Origin: an uncultured Desulfovibrio sp.
Lineage (GTDB): Bacteria; Desulfobacterota; Desulfovibrionia; Desulfovibrionales; Desulfovibrionaceae
Reading direction: 5' to 3'
Assembly (NCBI GenBank): GCA_947176055.1
Contig: CAMWPE010000160.1
Location: 1 to 5,788, forward strand
DNA length: 5,788 nt
The notes beneath the pieces were generated by a model. The model saw nothing but the letters and a program-made list of their open reading frames with translations, was not told the DNA's origin and did not search any database. Shown in pieces: positions 5,431 to 5,788 of the stretch. The first letter of the stretch is position 1. Each line of letters begins with the position of its first letter. Made by a program: the position numbers and the translations under genes.

Positions 5431-5621
5431 AAACAGGAGGTATGCAAAAAACAACGGCTAAAACAGGATATGGGAAAGGGGTAGGGAGGTCAAGGGGCGA
5501 TTGCGGATCGCGGTCGCCCCGGGCGCGGGAGCGAAGCTTTTCCATTTTAAGGCGCCGGCGCTCCCTCGCCCCGGAAATAATTGGCCGCGTCAAGGCCAGT
5601 AGCCATAATTGCCGCCGCGAT

Positions 5622-5744
5622 TCATAAAAACGCGCCCTTCCCGCCTTCGGGATCAAAAACCTTGGGAAAAGGATTCCCCCCGCGGGTTCCGGCTTCGAAA
5701 TTTGACAAAAAAAGGCTCTCGCGGATTTTAATTGACGCGAACTC
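5622..5744 (-). CDS. Possible 3' end of a minus-strand gene (partial, cut by the adapter)
   Basis: From the adapter junction at 5744 the minus strand is open for 40 codons to TGA at 5622-5624. The product ends ...NPFPKVFDPEGGKGAFL, which is less Arg/Pro-dominated than the noise frames nearby. The minus-strand terminators to its left imply that some leftward gene ends about here. The open length is too short to prove coding, and I recognise no family. Its TGA overlaps an ATG (ATGA, plus 5622-5625) that opens an 11-codon frame (MNRGGNYGYWP) with GGGAAGGG upstream; that is probably incidental, or a sign of a shifted gene end. Confidence 0.25.
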   Translation of the reverse strand, partial: EFASIKIRESLFLSNFEAGTRGGNPFPKVFDPEGGKGAFL

Positions 5745-5788
5745 CTGTGTCATATACACATCTGACGCTGCCGACGAAGACTAGGGTG
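5745..5788. other. Residual Illumina Nextera adapter (sequencing artefact)
   Basis: Bases 5745-5763 match the Nextera mosaic end CTGTCTCTTATACACATCT at 17 of 19 positions (differences at 5749 and 5752). Bases 5764-5777 match GACGCTGCCGACGA exactly, the rest of the reverse-complemented Read 1 transposase adapter. The next 8 bases (5778-5785) sit where the i5 index belongs, and the final GTG equals the start of the P5 part. The plus frame crossing the junction ends YTSDAADE, the adapter's own translation. The genome therefore ends at about 5744. Confidence 0.95.

Larger units (their letters stand above)
5306..5744. other. Non-coding, hairpin-rich region at the right end
   Basis: I see no convincing complete gene here. 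A plus-strand frame starting ATG 5441 has AGGAGG only one base before the ATG, too close to work well, and its product is Arg/Ser-rich noise. Besides the terminators, GGGGCGA (about 5496-5502) pairs with TCGCCCC (about 5514-5520) around a GC-rich centre, and a second dyad (GGAGCG/CGCTCC) follows at about 5528-5564. The right part (5622-5744) may hold the 3' end of a minus-strand gene. Confidence 0.5.

Noticed and set aside
5441..5627. Plus-strand frame from ATG 5441 after AGGAGG
   Set aside because: Only one base separates AGGAGG from ATG, and the product is Arg/Ser-rich without structure.
4625..5656. 343-codon open frame on the minus strand
   Set aside because: Antisense to the GNAT-like gene, crosses all three minus-strand terminators and has no coherent domain pattern.
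5581..5784. 67-codon plus-strand frame ending YTSDAADED
   Set aside because: Its end is the translation of sequencing adapter; there is no RBS.
1..5788. Search for CRISPR array, tRNA, integrase/att site, insertion sequence, defence or retron genes
   Set aside because: No regularly spaced direct repeats, tRNA-like cloverleaf, transposase or recombinase motifs, or reverse-transcriptase motifs were seen.

Overview
This window is a GC-rich piece of a tailed-phage or prophage genome that carries a lysis and DNA-packaging cassette. The strongest anchor is a complete large terminase subunit at 3283-4644 (+). It has a Walker A motif, a Walker B motif, a coupling motif and the acidic residues of an RNase H-like nuclease. 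The left 1.77 kb is a partial gene on the minus strand. By its conserved motifs it encodes a virion protein of the kind found in short-tailed phages, resembling the tail-nozzle (T7 gp12) type. The host cannot be named: high GC and good Shine-Dalgarno sites point to a GC-rich bacterium and nothing narrower.

Layout from left to right: (1) 1-1767 (-), tail/virion protein, running off the left edge; (2) 1768-2083, divergent intergenic region with a minus-strand terminator-like hairpin and an 18-bp dyad; (3) 2084-2332 (+), small holin-like membrane protein resembling the C-terminal half of 3-TM phage holins; (4) 2388-2639 (+), small protein with one membrane segment and a coiled coil; (5) 2767-2982 (+), 71-aa acidic protein just upstream of terL, possibly a reduced terminase small subunit; (6) 2983-3282, a gene-free stretch packed with inverted repeats; (7) 3283-4644 (+), TerL; (8) 4646-5305 (+), GNAT-like protein closely following TerL; (9) 5306-5744, mainly non-coding, with intrinsic terminators facing the minus strand and perhaps the 3' end of a minus-strand gene; (10) 5745-5788, sequencing adapter, not biological.

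The plus-strand genes look like one rightward lysis-packaging block: holin, membrane/coil protein, small packaging candidate, TerL, GNAT-like protein. It lies between leftward blocks. The tail gene leaves to the left, and three tandem minus-strand terminators at 5228-5430 suggest that a leftward gene cluster arrives from the right and stops there.

The last 44 bases match the Illumina Nextera Read 1 transposase adapter, apparently followed by an index and the start of P5. The right end is therefore a contig end with untrimmed adapter, and any open frame crossing it is spurious. I see no RNA genes, CRISPR array, insertion sequence or clear attachment site, and no convincing new defence or other system. 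The points most worth checking are the strand organisation, the terminator inside a coding sequence, the dyad-rich region before terL and the very small candidate TerS.
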